Shown: in pieces, positions 1 through 6,549 of the stretch
Position numbering within the stretch: position 1 is the stretch's first letter
Layout: every line of letters starts with the position of its first letter
The notes under the pieces: model-generated
Told to the model about the DNA's origin: nothing
Seen by the model: the letters and a program-made list of their open reading frames with translations, nothing else
The model's database searches: none
Source: CAIZGX01 sp044371535
Lineage (GTDB): Bacteria > Bacteroidota > Bacteroidia > Flavobacteriales_D > Sanyastnellaceae
Direction of reading: 5' to 3'
NCBI GenBank assembly: GCA_044371535.1
Contig: JBILTL010000096.1
Span: forward strand, 1-7,989
Length of the DNA stretch: 7,989 nucleotides
Made by a program: the position numbers and the translations under genes

Positions 1-964
1 ACCCGCTCCAAAGACCCCCAACAGGAGATGCGCTAGCCGCAAGGTCTATCATATCACTTGGCATACACACAGAAACATCCGGTCCAGCTGTCATTTGAAG
101 TGGAATAGCAACGGTGAAGTAAGTTGAGTCAATGTTGGTGCATCCATTTCCATCTGTAAATGAATATTGAAAACCGAATGTTCCTTCGGTTGTAGGGACG
201 AATGTATCATTTGAGACATTTAAACCAGTCCAACTTCCAAGTGCTGGCGTCGCACTCAATGCGAAAGGTCCGTTGGATATGCAAACCGTTGTGTCAGCAG
301 CTGCAGTAACTACAGGTAATTCGTAAACAATAATGCCCAATGAATCTGTGTCTGTGCATCCAAATTCATTTGTAACCAAAAGCTCAATTATTTCGGTCTG
401 AATGACTGTTATCGTCGTGTCGTTTGAACCTGTTGACCAGGTGGGCATTCCATTGGTTGAAGTTAATTGGATTTCACTTCCATCGCAAAACGAAGGTGGG
501 CCGCTCGCAAGTATTGTAGCAATCGGATTCGGATTAACTAAAACGGACAGGGTATCTGAAGTCGCAGAACAGTTGTAAGAGTTCGTAAGCGTCACCGTAT
601 AATCCCCCGACGCACTAACCACTAGAACGCTATCTGTTGAGCCGGTATTCCAAAAGTAAATTGAATCAAGACTACTCGATAAAAGCACGCTATCACCTTC
701 GCAAAAAGTAGTGGCAGATAAAGGAGTAATTATTGGGGTTGGTAGAGGGTTAACCGTGATCGAGGTTCCTGCAGATGTTGCGTTACAGTTGTCTGCGTTG
801 GTAACGACAACACTATAAATGCCAGTGGTGTCAACTGTAATGAACGAGGTCGTGTCGCCGGTATTCCATAGATAGGCGGTTCCTGCATTGGCTGTTAAAG
901 TCGCTGATGTATCGGCACAAAATACAAGCGGATTGTTGCTGGAGATACTTGCTGTCGGTGCAGA
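1..964 (-). repeat. Tandem Ig-like repeats of about 72 residues with paired cysteines
   Basis: Within the secreted protein the first cysteine of each unit falls at residues 375, 447, 519, 587 and 659, giving spacings of 72, 72, 68 and 72. A second cysteine follows 43-47 residues later (419, 491, 562, 634), as expected for a disulfide within each unit. The first three units carry a Trp motif (YLWN, YFWN, TWS) 15-18 residues after the first cysteine. Part of the repeat survives at DNA level: the 12-mer gccggtattcca occurs at 641-652 and 857-868, exactly 216 bases (72 codons) apart. The units otherwise differ well in sequence, so this is an old domain array rather than a recent DNA duplication. 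The last unit is cut by the window edge. Confidence 0.75.
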
Positions 965-2041
965 TATCTCGATTGTTATAGTAGAACTTGCATTGGATGT
1001 TCCTGCTGTTGCCGAGCAGGTATAGGTGGTCGATGCTCCTGTTGGAGAGACAATAAGCGTGTCGCCAATGGTGCCGTCGTTCCATAAATAGCCGATAGCA
1101 AATGGATTGTAAATAGCTGTTGCTAAACTGCTACCCGCAAAGGTTCCAACTTGAGGAATGGCAGTCGAAGGGAATGTTACTCCAGCAGTTGCACCAGGCG
1201 GGGCAATCGTAATGGTTGGGGTAGAAGTAATGGTGCTGAAATTAGCTTGTGTACCCATATCAAAAGGCATGTGCACAATTACATTCTGCATGTTTGCTGA
1301 AATTAATTTGCGATTGTAAATCGCATTCACATCGGCTGCTGTAAGAGCTATTTTCCAAACACGAAATTCATCAAGTTGCCCTAGGAAACTGTCATTCGGG
1401 TCAGCGTCTACTCCACTTAAAGCCGGATAAGAATTTCCAAGATTCGGACGGAAAGCCACAGTTAAAGGAACTCCGAAGTTGTTGTTTGCATAGTTCGAAC
1501 CGTTTAATCGTGTGCCCACCGAAATACCATCTATGAAAAGTTCGAAATTGTTCGAGGTATATACAACAGCGCAGTGGTGCCATCCGCTTAGGTCAGCTGT
1601 ATAGGTTAATCTAGATGCAGAGAACTGATGACTTTGTTCCATCACGGAAATGCCATTAACTCCAACAGAAATTCCGGAAGAACGCCTTTGAATTCCACTA
1701 AAAATGCTTTGAGGGTAAACCGCATAATTTTGGCCAGCTTGACCATCGTATATTCCAATTCCATCCACATGCTCAGGAAGAAGGACAATTGAATCAGGCG
1801 TGTTGAACCAAAACTCATAAGTAAAAGTGCCAATAGTTTGCGCGGGCACGTTGTTAAGTATGATAGTTTGGTTGGTGGTGCGAGGGAAATTCAACACGCG
1901 ATTAGGTAAATCCGCGGATGCCGTTAGCGTTGCACTTTCTCCCTGACATAAAATCATGTCGTTCGATGTTATTTCAACTGATTGGGCATTTGTAATAATC
2001 GAAGTGACTATAATCAACAAAAAGAATAGAAACTTTTTCAT
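1..2041 (-). CDS. Large secreted LamG / Ig-like repeat protein, C-terminus beyond the window
   Basis: The frame is open from ATG at 2041 to the left edge: 680 residues and no stop, so the C-terminus is missing. Residues 1-19 form a signal peptide (MKK, a hydrophobic run, then TNA before Q20). Residues about 47-255 look like a LamG/concanavalin-like domain: FTYEFWFNTP near 73-82, WHHCAVVY 154-161, FELFIDG 166-172, and LDEFRVWKIALT 223-234. From about 360 onward come Ig-like (PKD/SprB-type) repeats rich in Thr, Ser and Asn, each with an FC motif and a YLWN-like motif. The protein is expected to be secreted or cell-surface, and may bind glycans or act as an adhesin. In Bacteroidota such proteins usually end in a type IX secretion sorting domain, but that end is not visible, so the export route is inference. 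It lies 97 bases downstream of xerD on the same strand, with a -7-like element of its own. No enzymatic motif is seen. Confidence 0.85.
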   Translation of the reverse strand, partial: MKKFLFFLLIIVTSIITNAQSVEITSNDMILCQGESATLTASADLPNRVLNFPRTTNQTIILNNVPAQTIGTFTYEFWFNTPDSIVLLPEHVDGIGIYDGQAGQNYAVYPQSIFSGIQRRSSGISVGVNGISVMEQSHQFSASRLTYTADLSGWHHCAVVYTSNNFELFIDGISVGTRLNGSNYANNNFGVPLTVAFRPNLGNSYPALSGVDADPNDSFLGQLDEFRVWKIALTAADVNAIYNRKLISANMQNVIVHMPFDMGTQANFSTITSTPTITIAPPGATAGVTFPSTAIPQVGTFAGSSLATAIYNPFAIGYLWNDGTIGDTLIVSPTGASTTYTCSATAGTSNASSTITIEISAPTASISSNNPLVFCADTSATLTANAGTAYLWNTGDTTSFITVDTTGIYSVVVTNADNCNATSAGTSITVNPLPTPIITPLSATTFCEGDSVLLSSSLDSIYFWNTGSTDSVLVVSASGDYTVTLTNSYNCSATSDTLSVLVNPNPIATILASGPPSFCDGSEIQLTSTNGMPTWSTGSNDTTITVIQTEIIELLVTNEFGCTDTDSLGIIVYELPVVTAAADTTVCISNGPFALSATPALGSWTGLNVSNDTFVPTTEGTFGFQYSFTDGNGCTNIDSTYFTVAIPLQMTAGPDVSVCMPSDMIDLAASASPVGGLWSG

Positions 2042-2057
2042 AATTGGAAAGGATGCT

Positions 2058-2065
2058 CAAATATA
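2058..2065 (-). promoter_or_regulatory. Possible -7 element for the secreted LamG/Ig-like gene
   Basis: On the minus strand the sequence reads TATATTTG, a match to the Bacteroidota -7 consensus TAnnTTTG, ending 16 bases before the ATG at 2041. No TTG is found 17-23 bases further upstream, so the -33 half is missing or degenerate. If used, it gives a very short leader of about 10 bases and lets this gene be expressed independently of xerD. Confidence 0.4.
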
Positions 2066-2138
2066 AGTAGGGATTTACTCGAGTTCATGATTACTAGTGT
2101 ATTAAGTCTTCGTGAAAATAGTTGGATTACTGGGGTGT

Positions 2139-3035
2139 TTAGTTTTTCCCGTAACGCGGATGGAACAATTGAATCTCTTCTTTCAATCGAGATCGGTCAA
2201 TGTGCGTGTAAATTTCGGTTGTTGTAATGCTGGAATGTCCAAGCATTTCTTGAACAGCCCGCAAGTCGGCCCCAGCTTCAACAAGATGTGTGGCAAAGGA
2301 ATGACGGAAAGTGTGAGGGCTCACTTGCTTTTGAATGCCTAAAGCGACACAATTTTCACGGATAATAGTGAAGATGTACATGCGACTTAATTTCTTTCCT
2401 CTTCGATTCAGAAATACAAAGTCTTCATGCCCGGGGGCAAGTTTCATGTGGTTGCGCATGTGCTCATTGTAATGCTGAATCCATTTCATGGCCTCTTCAC
2501 CAATGGGAACAAAGCGCTCTTTGTTTCCTTTTCCAACAATACGCAAGAGCTGATCACTCGTTCGCATTTGAGAAATTTTTAGGTCAGTTAGTTCACTCAC
2601 GCGAAGTCCACAACTGTAAAGTGTTTCAAGTATGGCTCTGTTTCGGGTGCCTTCCGGTTTGCTTAAGTCACAGTGTTCAATAATGGAAACCACTTCGTCG
2701 ATGCTAAGCACATCTGGAAGCTTACGAGAAGTTCTTGGCATTTCAATAAATTCCATGGGGTCTATTGAAATAACCTTTTCCAAAATCAGATAAGAAAAGA
2801 ATCCTTTAAGTCCGGAAATAATTCGCGCTTGAGAAGTGGCCTCCAAACCCAATTCGTGAAGGAATTTTAGAAACGCTGTAATGGTCTCATGTGTAATCGA
2901 GCCAACTGCAATTTGCTCAGTGAAGTTTTCGAGTTTGGTCACATCTTTCAAATAGGCCGATCGAGTAGCTTCCGACAAGGATTTTTCCAAGCGTAAATAC
3001 ATATCGAATCCTTTTTTTAATCCAACCCAACTCAT
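2139..3035 (-). CDS. xerD: Site-specific tyrosine recombinase XerD
   Basis: This 298-residue protein has the size of E. coli XerD. Residues about 1-85 form the SAM-like core-binding domain; about 105-290 form the catalytic domain. The full tyrosine recombinase set is visible: R145 in GLRVSEL, K169 in GKGNKER, H241 and R244 in PHTFRHSFATHL, H267 in LGHSS, and the nucleophile Y276 in TEIYTH. Each lies three residues before its E. coli XerD counterpart (148, 172, 244, 247, 270, 279), and the C-terminus keeps the HPR motif typical of Xer proteins. XerD works with XerC at dif to resolve chromosome dimers at division; some Bacteroidota integrases look similar, but nothing mobile lies nearby. The chosen ATG gives the normal N-terminus; no Shine-Dalgarno sequence precedes it. 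A terminator-like hairpin sits 22 bases upstream of the start, so expression could be attenuated. Confidence 0.93.
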   Translation of the reverse strand: MSWVGLKKGFDMYLRLEKSLSEATRSAYLKDVTKLENFTEQIAVGSITHETITAFLKFLHELGLEATSQARIISGLKGFFSYLILEKVISIDPMEFIEMPRTSRKLPDVLSIDEVVSIIEHCDLSKPEGTRNRAILETLYSCGLRVSELTDLKISQMRTSDQLLRIVGKGNKERFVPIGEEAMKWIQHYNEHMRNHMKLAPGHEDFVFLNRRGKKLSRMYIFTIIRENCVALGIQKQVSPHTFRHSFATHLVEAGADLRAVQEMLGHSSITTTEIYTHIDRSRLKEEIQLFHPRYGKN

Positions 3036-3056
3036 TGCACGAAGATAGACAAAACG

Positions 3057-3082
3057 AAAAACCCTCGCGAACGAGGGGTTTT
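3057..3082 (-). terminator. Terminator-like hairpin just upstream of xerD
   Basis: An inverted repeat has arms at 3057-3067 and 3072-3082: six G/C-rich pairs (CCCTCG against CGAGGG), one mismatch, then four A-T pairs. On the minus strand the loop is TTCG and the stem is followed by TTTTTCGTTTT, as in an intrinsic terminator. It lies between the upstream minus-strand promoter-like elements and the xerD ATG, so it would end a small RNA or attenuate xerD. On the plus strand the T tract is short and no gene reads into it, so a plus-strand role is unlikely. Confidence 0.55.
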
Positions 3083-3114
3083 CAGACTAATTACCTAAAC
3101 AAATTCTAATTAAC

Positions 3115-3122
3115 CAAAACTA
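3115..3122 (-). promoter_or_regulatory. Possible -7 element for xerD
   Basis: The minus strand reads TAGTTTTG, matching TAnnTTTG, 79 bases before the xerD ATG. No TTG stands at the proper upstream distance. If active, its transcript would pass through the hairpin at 3057-3082 before reaching xerD. Confidence 0.25.
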
Positions 3123-3211
3123 CTGGTAACCGTTGTTACTCGGCAGTATACTTAAATATTGTAATGTGCGTAGCACGTGTGTTCACAATCTCTAAGCGTT
3201 CTTAGACAACA

Positions 3212-3219
3212 CAAACATA
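3212..3219 (-). promoter_or_regulatory. Possible -7 element for the candidate small RNA
   Basis: The minus strand reads TATGTTTG, an exact match to TAnnTTTG. A weak TTC, not TTG, lies 21 bases upstream. The predicted start, around 3205-3207, coincides with the base of the hairpin at 3191-3206, which would leave a structured 5' end. Confidence 0.3.
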
Positions 3220-3285
3220 TAACGGCATTTGCCCTGTCTTGAACTCGGTTTTTCGACTTATAAACAGAGGAATGTGAAACGGGAC

Positions 3286-3315
3286 TTGTATTTTTAGAAA
3301 ATTCATGTATATTTG
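3286..3315 (+). promoter_or_regulatory. rpmE promoter, TTG-N19-TAnnTTTG
   Basis: TTG at 3286-3288 and TATATTTG at 3308-3315 are separated by 19 bases. Both halves match the -33 and -7 boxes recognised by the Bacteroidota housekeeping sigma factor. Transcription would start near 3320, leaving a leader of about 20 bases before the rpmE ATG. This leaves little room for an autoregulatory L31 leader structure. Confidence 0.75.
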
Positions 3316-3342
3316 CACTCGTTTTAACAAAGAATACAGAAT

Positions 3343-3600
3343 ATGAAAACAGGAATACACCCAGAATCTTACCGTTTGGTAGTTTTCAAAGATATGTCTA
3401 ACGAGCATGCTTTCTTAGGAAAGAGCACTTGTAATTCAAAAGAAACCATCATGTGGGAAGATGGAAACGAATATCCTGTAATCAAATTAGAGATTACATC
3501 TGCTTCTCACCCGTTCTACACTGGTAAGATGCAATTAGTAGATACTGCAGGACGTATTGACAAGTTCAAGACGCGCTATGCAAAATTCGAGAAAAAATAA
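3343..3600 (+). CDS. rpmE: 50S ribosomal protein L31 type B
   Basis: This 85-residue protein has the type B L31 pattern: MKxGIHPESY at the start, FKDMSN, a middle block with VIKLEITSASHPFYTGK (about 46-62), then DTAGRIDKFKTRYAK near the C-terminus. Type B proteins lack the paired zinc-binding cysteines of type A; only one cysteine (C30) is present, so it should be the zinc-independent form. L31 binds the 50S central protuberance and helps form the B1b bridge to the 30S subunit. The gene is a single-gene unit, with a well-formed promoter upstream and a strong terminator 21 bases after its stop. There is no Shine-Dalgarno sequence, as expected for Bacteroidota. Type A and B copies are often exchanged under zinc limitation in other bacteria; no zinc-repressor operator is recognisable here. 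Confidence 0.95.
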   Translation: MKTGIHPESYRLVVFKDMSNEHAFLGKSTCNSKETIMWEDGNEYPVIKLEITSASHPFYTGKMQLVDTAGRIDKFKTRYAKFEKK

Positions 3601-3621
3601 TAATCATCACCGCTTACAAAG

Positions 3622-3652
3622 AAAAGCCACTCAAGCGAGTGGCTTTTTTTTT
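3622..3652 (+). terminator. Intrinsic terminator of rpmE
   Basis: An 11-base stem with arms at 3622-3632 and 3637-3647 (core GCCACTC/GAGTGGC) encloses the four-base loop AAGC. Nine T residues follow at 3644-3652. It is the strongest intrinsic terminator in the window and separates rpmE from argS. Confidence 0.9.
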
Positions 3653-3674
3653 AGGGCGCTCCATAAAAACAATG

Positions 3675-3682
3675 TACTTTTG
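3675..3682 (+). promoter_or_regulatory. Possible -7 element for the argS cluster
   Basis: TACTTTTG matches TAnnTTTG and ends eight bases before the argS ATG. The strong terminator just upstream means argS needs its own promoter, which supports this call. No TTG stands 17-23 bases upstream; that position falls on the terminator T tract. A start a few bases downstream would make the transcript nearly leaderless. Confidence 0.5.
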
Positions 3683-3690
3683 TTTTCCGT

Positions 3691-5484
3691 ATGAAAAACG
3701 TCGCTACCGCTTATCAATTGCTTCATTCAGCCTTGAAGAATGTCTTTCAAAATAACTTCCAAATGGAAGTTTCAGACAGTGAAATTCAAATACAAAAAAC
3801 ACGAAAAGAATTCGAAGGTGATTTAACCATTGTGACTTTTCCGTGGGTGAAGAAATTAGGCAAATCACCGGAGGCGGTTGGACAAGAAATTGGTGAAGGT
3901 CTTCAGAAAGAAATTCCTTCAATCGAAAGATTCAATGTGGTGAAAGGTTTTTTGAATCTTCATTTCAATGATGCTTTCTGGGGAAATCAATTTCTGAATG
4001 TAACACAACTTGAAAATTTTGGTCTAGCTGACGCGAATTCAAAGCCGAGAGTCATGGTGGAATACGCTTCGCCAAATACCAACAAACCACTGCACCTTGG
4101 ACACTTAAGAAATATATTCTTGGGCTATTCAATTTCGGAAATTTTCAAAGCGAATGGTCATTCGGTTACGAAAGTTCAGGTGATAAACGATAGAGGTATT
4201 CACATCTGCAAAAGCATGATTGCTTGGATGGAATCAGGGTTAAACGAGACTCCTGAATCATCAGGAATGAAGGGAGATAAGTTAGTTGGAAAGTATTACG
4301 TTGAATACGACAAGAGATTCAAAGGCCAGGTCGCTGATCTTATTGCTGCTGGGTTGTCAAAGGAAGACGCAGAGGCGCAAGCGCCAATTGCAATAGGTGC
4401 CCGTGAAATGTTGTTGAAATGGGAGAACAAAGATGCCGATACAATTGCCCTTTGGTCGAAAATGAACGGTTGGGTGTATGACGGTTTTGATGTTACCTAC
4501 AAAACCATGGGCGTGGATTTCGATAAGTTATATTACGAAAGTGATACCTACATTTTAGGAAGAGACGAAGTGATGAAAGGATTGGAAAACGGTGTGTTTT
4601 TCAAAAAGGAAGATGGAAGTATCTGGATAGATTTAACGGGTGAAGGATTAGATGAGAAGGTAGTATTAAGAAAGGACGGTACAGCAATGTACATCACACA
4701 AGACATTGGGACAGCTATGTTGCGTTTCCGCGATTATCCCGATGCTTCTTCATTGGTTTATACTGTTGGAAATGAGCAAGACTATCACTTCAAAGTTTTA
4801 TTTAAAATATTGAAGAAGTTAGGACTAGAGCAGGCGGAAAAATGTTTCCACTTGAGCTACGGTATGGTTGAACTTCCAGAAGGTAAAATGAAAAGTCGCG
4901 AGGGCACTGTTGTAGACGCAGATGATATCATGGCCGAGATGAAGCAAGTGGCGAAAGAGGTGGCCGAGGAGCAAGGTAAGCTCGAGGGAATGTCAGACGA
5001 TGAAAAGGATCATCTTCACCACATCATTGGAATGAGTGCGTTGAAGTATTTCTTGCTTCGCGTAGACCCGAAGAAAAACATGTTGTTCGATCCGAAGGAA
5101 AGTATCGACTTTAATGGTAACACGGGTCCGTTTATTCAATACGGTTATGTCCGCACGCAAGCCATCTTAAGAAAGGTTGAAGGAGAGTTAAGCGCATTGA
5201 ATTATACCGGTGAACTGCACGAAACCGAAAGACAATTGATTAAGCATTTGCTTGATCTGCCTGCGGCATTTGATGATGCAACGAATACATACAACCCTTC
5301 TGTACTTGCAGCATATACGTATGATTTAGTTCGCGATTTCAATAGTTTTTATCAGCAATGTGCGATTCTTCGCGAACCAAACAACGACTTAAGAGTTTTT
5401 CGTTTAGCACTAACCAAGCAAGTAGGCGAGGTAGTGAAAAAAACAATGAATGTATTGGGAATTGAAATGCCCGAAAGAATGTAA
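3691..5484 (+). CDS. argS: Arginyl-tRNA synthetase
   Basis: This 597-residue class I synthetase charges tRNA-Arg with arginine using ATP in the cytoplasm. The N-terminal Add1 tRNA-recognition domain covers about 1-110, including FEGDLTIVTF near 41-50. The catalytic Rossmann core begins with VEYASPNTNKPLHLGH, in which HLGH at 135-138 is the HIGH signature. The second signature is KMKSR at 399-403, where ArgRS enzymes typically depart from strict KMSKS. The C-terminal DALR anticodon-binding helical domain spans about 475-597 and ends in the family-typical GIEMPERM. Length is slightly above the usual 550-590 residues, and no domain is missing. The start is well placed, with the Add1 domain beginning at once. 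It heads a tight cluster: the stop is two bases before the ribB ATG, with no Shine-Dalgarno sequence between them. Confidence 0.97.
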   Translation: MKNVATAYQLLHSALKNVFQNNFQMEVSDSEIQIQKTRKEFEGDLTIVTFPWVKKLGKSPEAVGQEIGEGLQKEIPSIERFNVVKGFLNLHFNDAFWGNQFLNVTQLENFGLADANSKPRVMVEYASPNTNKPLHLGHLRNIFLGYSISEIFKANGHSVTKVQVINDRGIHICKSMIAWMESGLNETPESSGMKGDKLVGKYYVEYDKRFKGQVADLIAAGLSKEDAEAQAPIAIGAREMLLKWENKDADTIALWSKMNGWVYDGFDVTYKTMGVDFDKLYYESDTYILGRDEVMKGLENGVFFKKEDGSIWIDLTGEGLDEKVVLRKDGTAMYITQDIGTAMLRFRDYPDASSLVYTVGNEQDYHFKVLFKILKKLGLEQAEKCFHLSYGMVELPEGKMKSREGTVVDADDIMAEMKQVAKEVAEEQGKLEGMSDDEKDHLHHIIGMSALKYFLLRVDPKKNMLFDPKESIDFNGNTGPFIQYGYVRTQAILRKVEGELSALNYTGELHETERQLIKHLLDLPAAFDDATNTYNPSVLAAYTYDLVRDFNSFYQQCAILREPNNDLRVFRLALTKQVGEVVKKTMNVLGIEMPERM

Positions 5485-5486
5485 TT

Positions 5487-6539
5487 ATGTCAACACCAGA
5501 AGTGAGATTAAATACAATTGAAGAGGCGATTGCCGATTTCAAAAATGGTAAAGTAGTTATTGTTGTTGACGATGAGAATCGCGAGAACGAAGGAGATTTC
5601 ATTGCTCCTGCTGAAATTGTTACACCTGAGGTTATCAATTTCATGACGAAATTCGGAAGAGGTCTTATCTGTGTTGCTCTTACGCAAGAGCGTTGCGAAG
5701 AATTGAATTTGGACTTGATGGTTTCAAATAACACGGATCCACATAAAACGGCTTTTACAGTTTCTGTTGATTTAATTGGAAGCGGCTGCACTACAGGCAT
5801 TAGCGCACACGATCGTTCGAAAACGATTCAAGCGTTGATCGATCCAACTACACGTCCAGAGGACTTGGGTCGTCCAGGACATATTTTTCCTTTGATAGCG
5901 AAAGAAGGCGGTGTACTCAGAAGAACAGGACACACGGAAGCAACGGTGGATTTAGCGCGCTTGTGCGGAATGAAACCAGCAGGTGCACTTGTGGAGATAA
6001 TGAACGACGATGGCACAATGGCTCGTCTTCCACAATTGCTCGAGATTGCCAAAGAATTAGATTTGAAAATCATTTCAATTGAATCGCTGGTTGCCTATAG
6101 ACTTCAAAGAGAAACACTCATCGAAGAAACAAGAAGAGAGAACAGAAGTTGGTTGGGAATGGAGGTAGAGATTGTTCATTTTGGAAGCGAATCACATGCA
6201 AGAAATCATGCAGCATTGAAGTTTGGCAATTGGAACGAGAACGAGGCAGTGCCTGTTCGCGTTCAAGCCGTTTCTTCATATGGAGATTTTATTGATGTGC
6301 TACTTCAGCAGCACAACTCATTGAATAGTGCTCTTGAGACCATTCAAAAAGAGGGAAGAGGATTGCTTGTTTTGTTGGAAAATGAAAAACGAAACAACGA
6401 TGAACGTGATTACGGAATAGGCGCACAAATTATTCGCGCATTGAACGTTTCTAAAATGAAATTAATTTCTTCGTCTCAGATCAAACGCAGTGCTCTTGAG
6501 GGATACGGATTAGAGATTACAGAATACATTACGCTTTAA
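5487..6539 (+). CDS. ribB: 3,4-dihydroxy-2-butanone 4-phosphate synthase with a degenerate GTP cyclohydrolase II-like C-terminal domain
   Basis: The N-terminal half (about 1-205) is a complete DHBP synthase, which converts ribulose 5-phosphate to DHBP plus formate for riboflavin synthesis. Visible motifs are DDENRENEGDF (28-38), FGRGLICVALT (56-66), GSGCTTGISAHDR (98-110), RPGHIFPL (129-136), and RTGHTEA (146-152) with E170 in ALVEIMNDDGTMAR. The C-terminal half (about 206-350) aligns with GTP cyclohydrolase II by RDYGIGAQI (307-315) and ALEGYGLEI (336-344). It has no cysteine at all, so the three zinc ligands are gone. The ECLTGD/GSxRCDC region is replaced by SSYGDFIDVLLQQ, the EGRGIGL catalytic block is deleted, and the TNNP motif reads SSSQ. 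At 350 residues it is about 50 shorter than usual RibBA. I infer DHBP synthase activity only, like RibBX proteins described in Proteobacteria; a separate RibA would be needed. The frame is intact, so this is not a pseudogene. Confidence 0.92.
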   Translation: MSTPEVRLNTIEEAIADFKNGKVVIVVDDENRENEGDFIAPAEIVTPEVINFMTKFGRGLICVALTQERCEELNLDLMVSNNTDPHKTAFTVSVDLIGSGCTTGISAHDRSKTIQALIDPTTRPEDLGRPGHIFPLIAKEGGVLRRTGHTEATVDLARLCGMKPAGALVEIMNDDGTMARLPQLLEIAKELDLKIISIESLVAYRLQRETLIEETRRENRSWLGMEVEIVHFGSESHARNHAALKFGNWNENEAVPVRVQAVSSYGDFIDVLLQQHNSLNSALETIQKEGRGLLVLLENEKRNNDERDYGIGAQIIRALNVSKMKLISSSQIKRSALEGYGLEITEYITL

Positions 6540-6549
6540 TATTGATAGC

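Larger units (their letters stand above)
3050..3206 (-). ncRNA. Candidate small RNA or structured xerD leader
   Basis: No credible protein is encoded in the divergent gap between xerD and rpmE, but the minus strand is organised like a small transcription unit. A -7-like element lies at 3212-3219. Then come hairpins at 3191-3206 (TCTAAG/CTTAGA), 3166-3176 (GTGC/GCAC) and 3122-3147 (GTAAC/GTTAC with an outer ACTG/CAGT pair), and a terminator-like hairpin at 3057-3082 followed by T-rich sequence. The product would be about 155 bases. The first and third hairpins both expose an AACG loop on this strand. It matches no RNA family I can recognise; 6S RNA was considered because of size, but no single long rod fold is evident. 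It could equally be the 5' leader of xerD. Boundaries are approximate. Confidence 0.3.

Noticed and set aside
831..1833. Several short minus-strand frames inside the secreted-protein region
   Set aside because: They are out of frame with the continuous 680-codon reading frame that encodes the signal peptide, LamG and Ig-like repeats.
2112..2342. Plus-strand 76-codon open frame
   Set aside because: It lies mostly antisense to the 3' end of xerD, whose frame carries clear catalytic motifs; the product has no recognisable features.
2139..3035. XerD as a mobile-element integrase
   Set aside because: Catalytic residue spacing matches E. coli XerD exactly, and no terminal repeats, attachment site, transposase or cargo lie next to it.
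3050..3206. Firm assignment as 6S RNA
   Set aside because: Size and position fit loosely, but I cannot see the long closing stem and central bubble, so no family name is given.
3202..3408. Minus-strand 68-codon open frame in the xerD-rpmE gap
   Set aside because: It overlaps rpmE in antisense and runs across the rpmE promoter; its protein has no family features and no start signal.
5339..5800. Minus-strand 153-codon open frame across the argS-ribB junction
   Set aside because: It is antisense to two genes with strong family motifs and crosses their boundary; a shadow frame.
5487..6539. Frameshift or pseudogene explanation for the short RibBA
   Set aside because: The frame is continuous, the terminal cyclohydrolase-like block RDYGIGAQI to EITEYITL remains in frame, and changes are spread substitutions plus a clean internal deletion.
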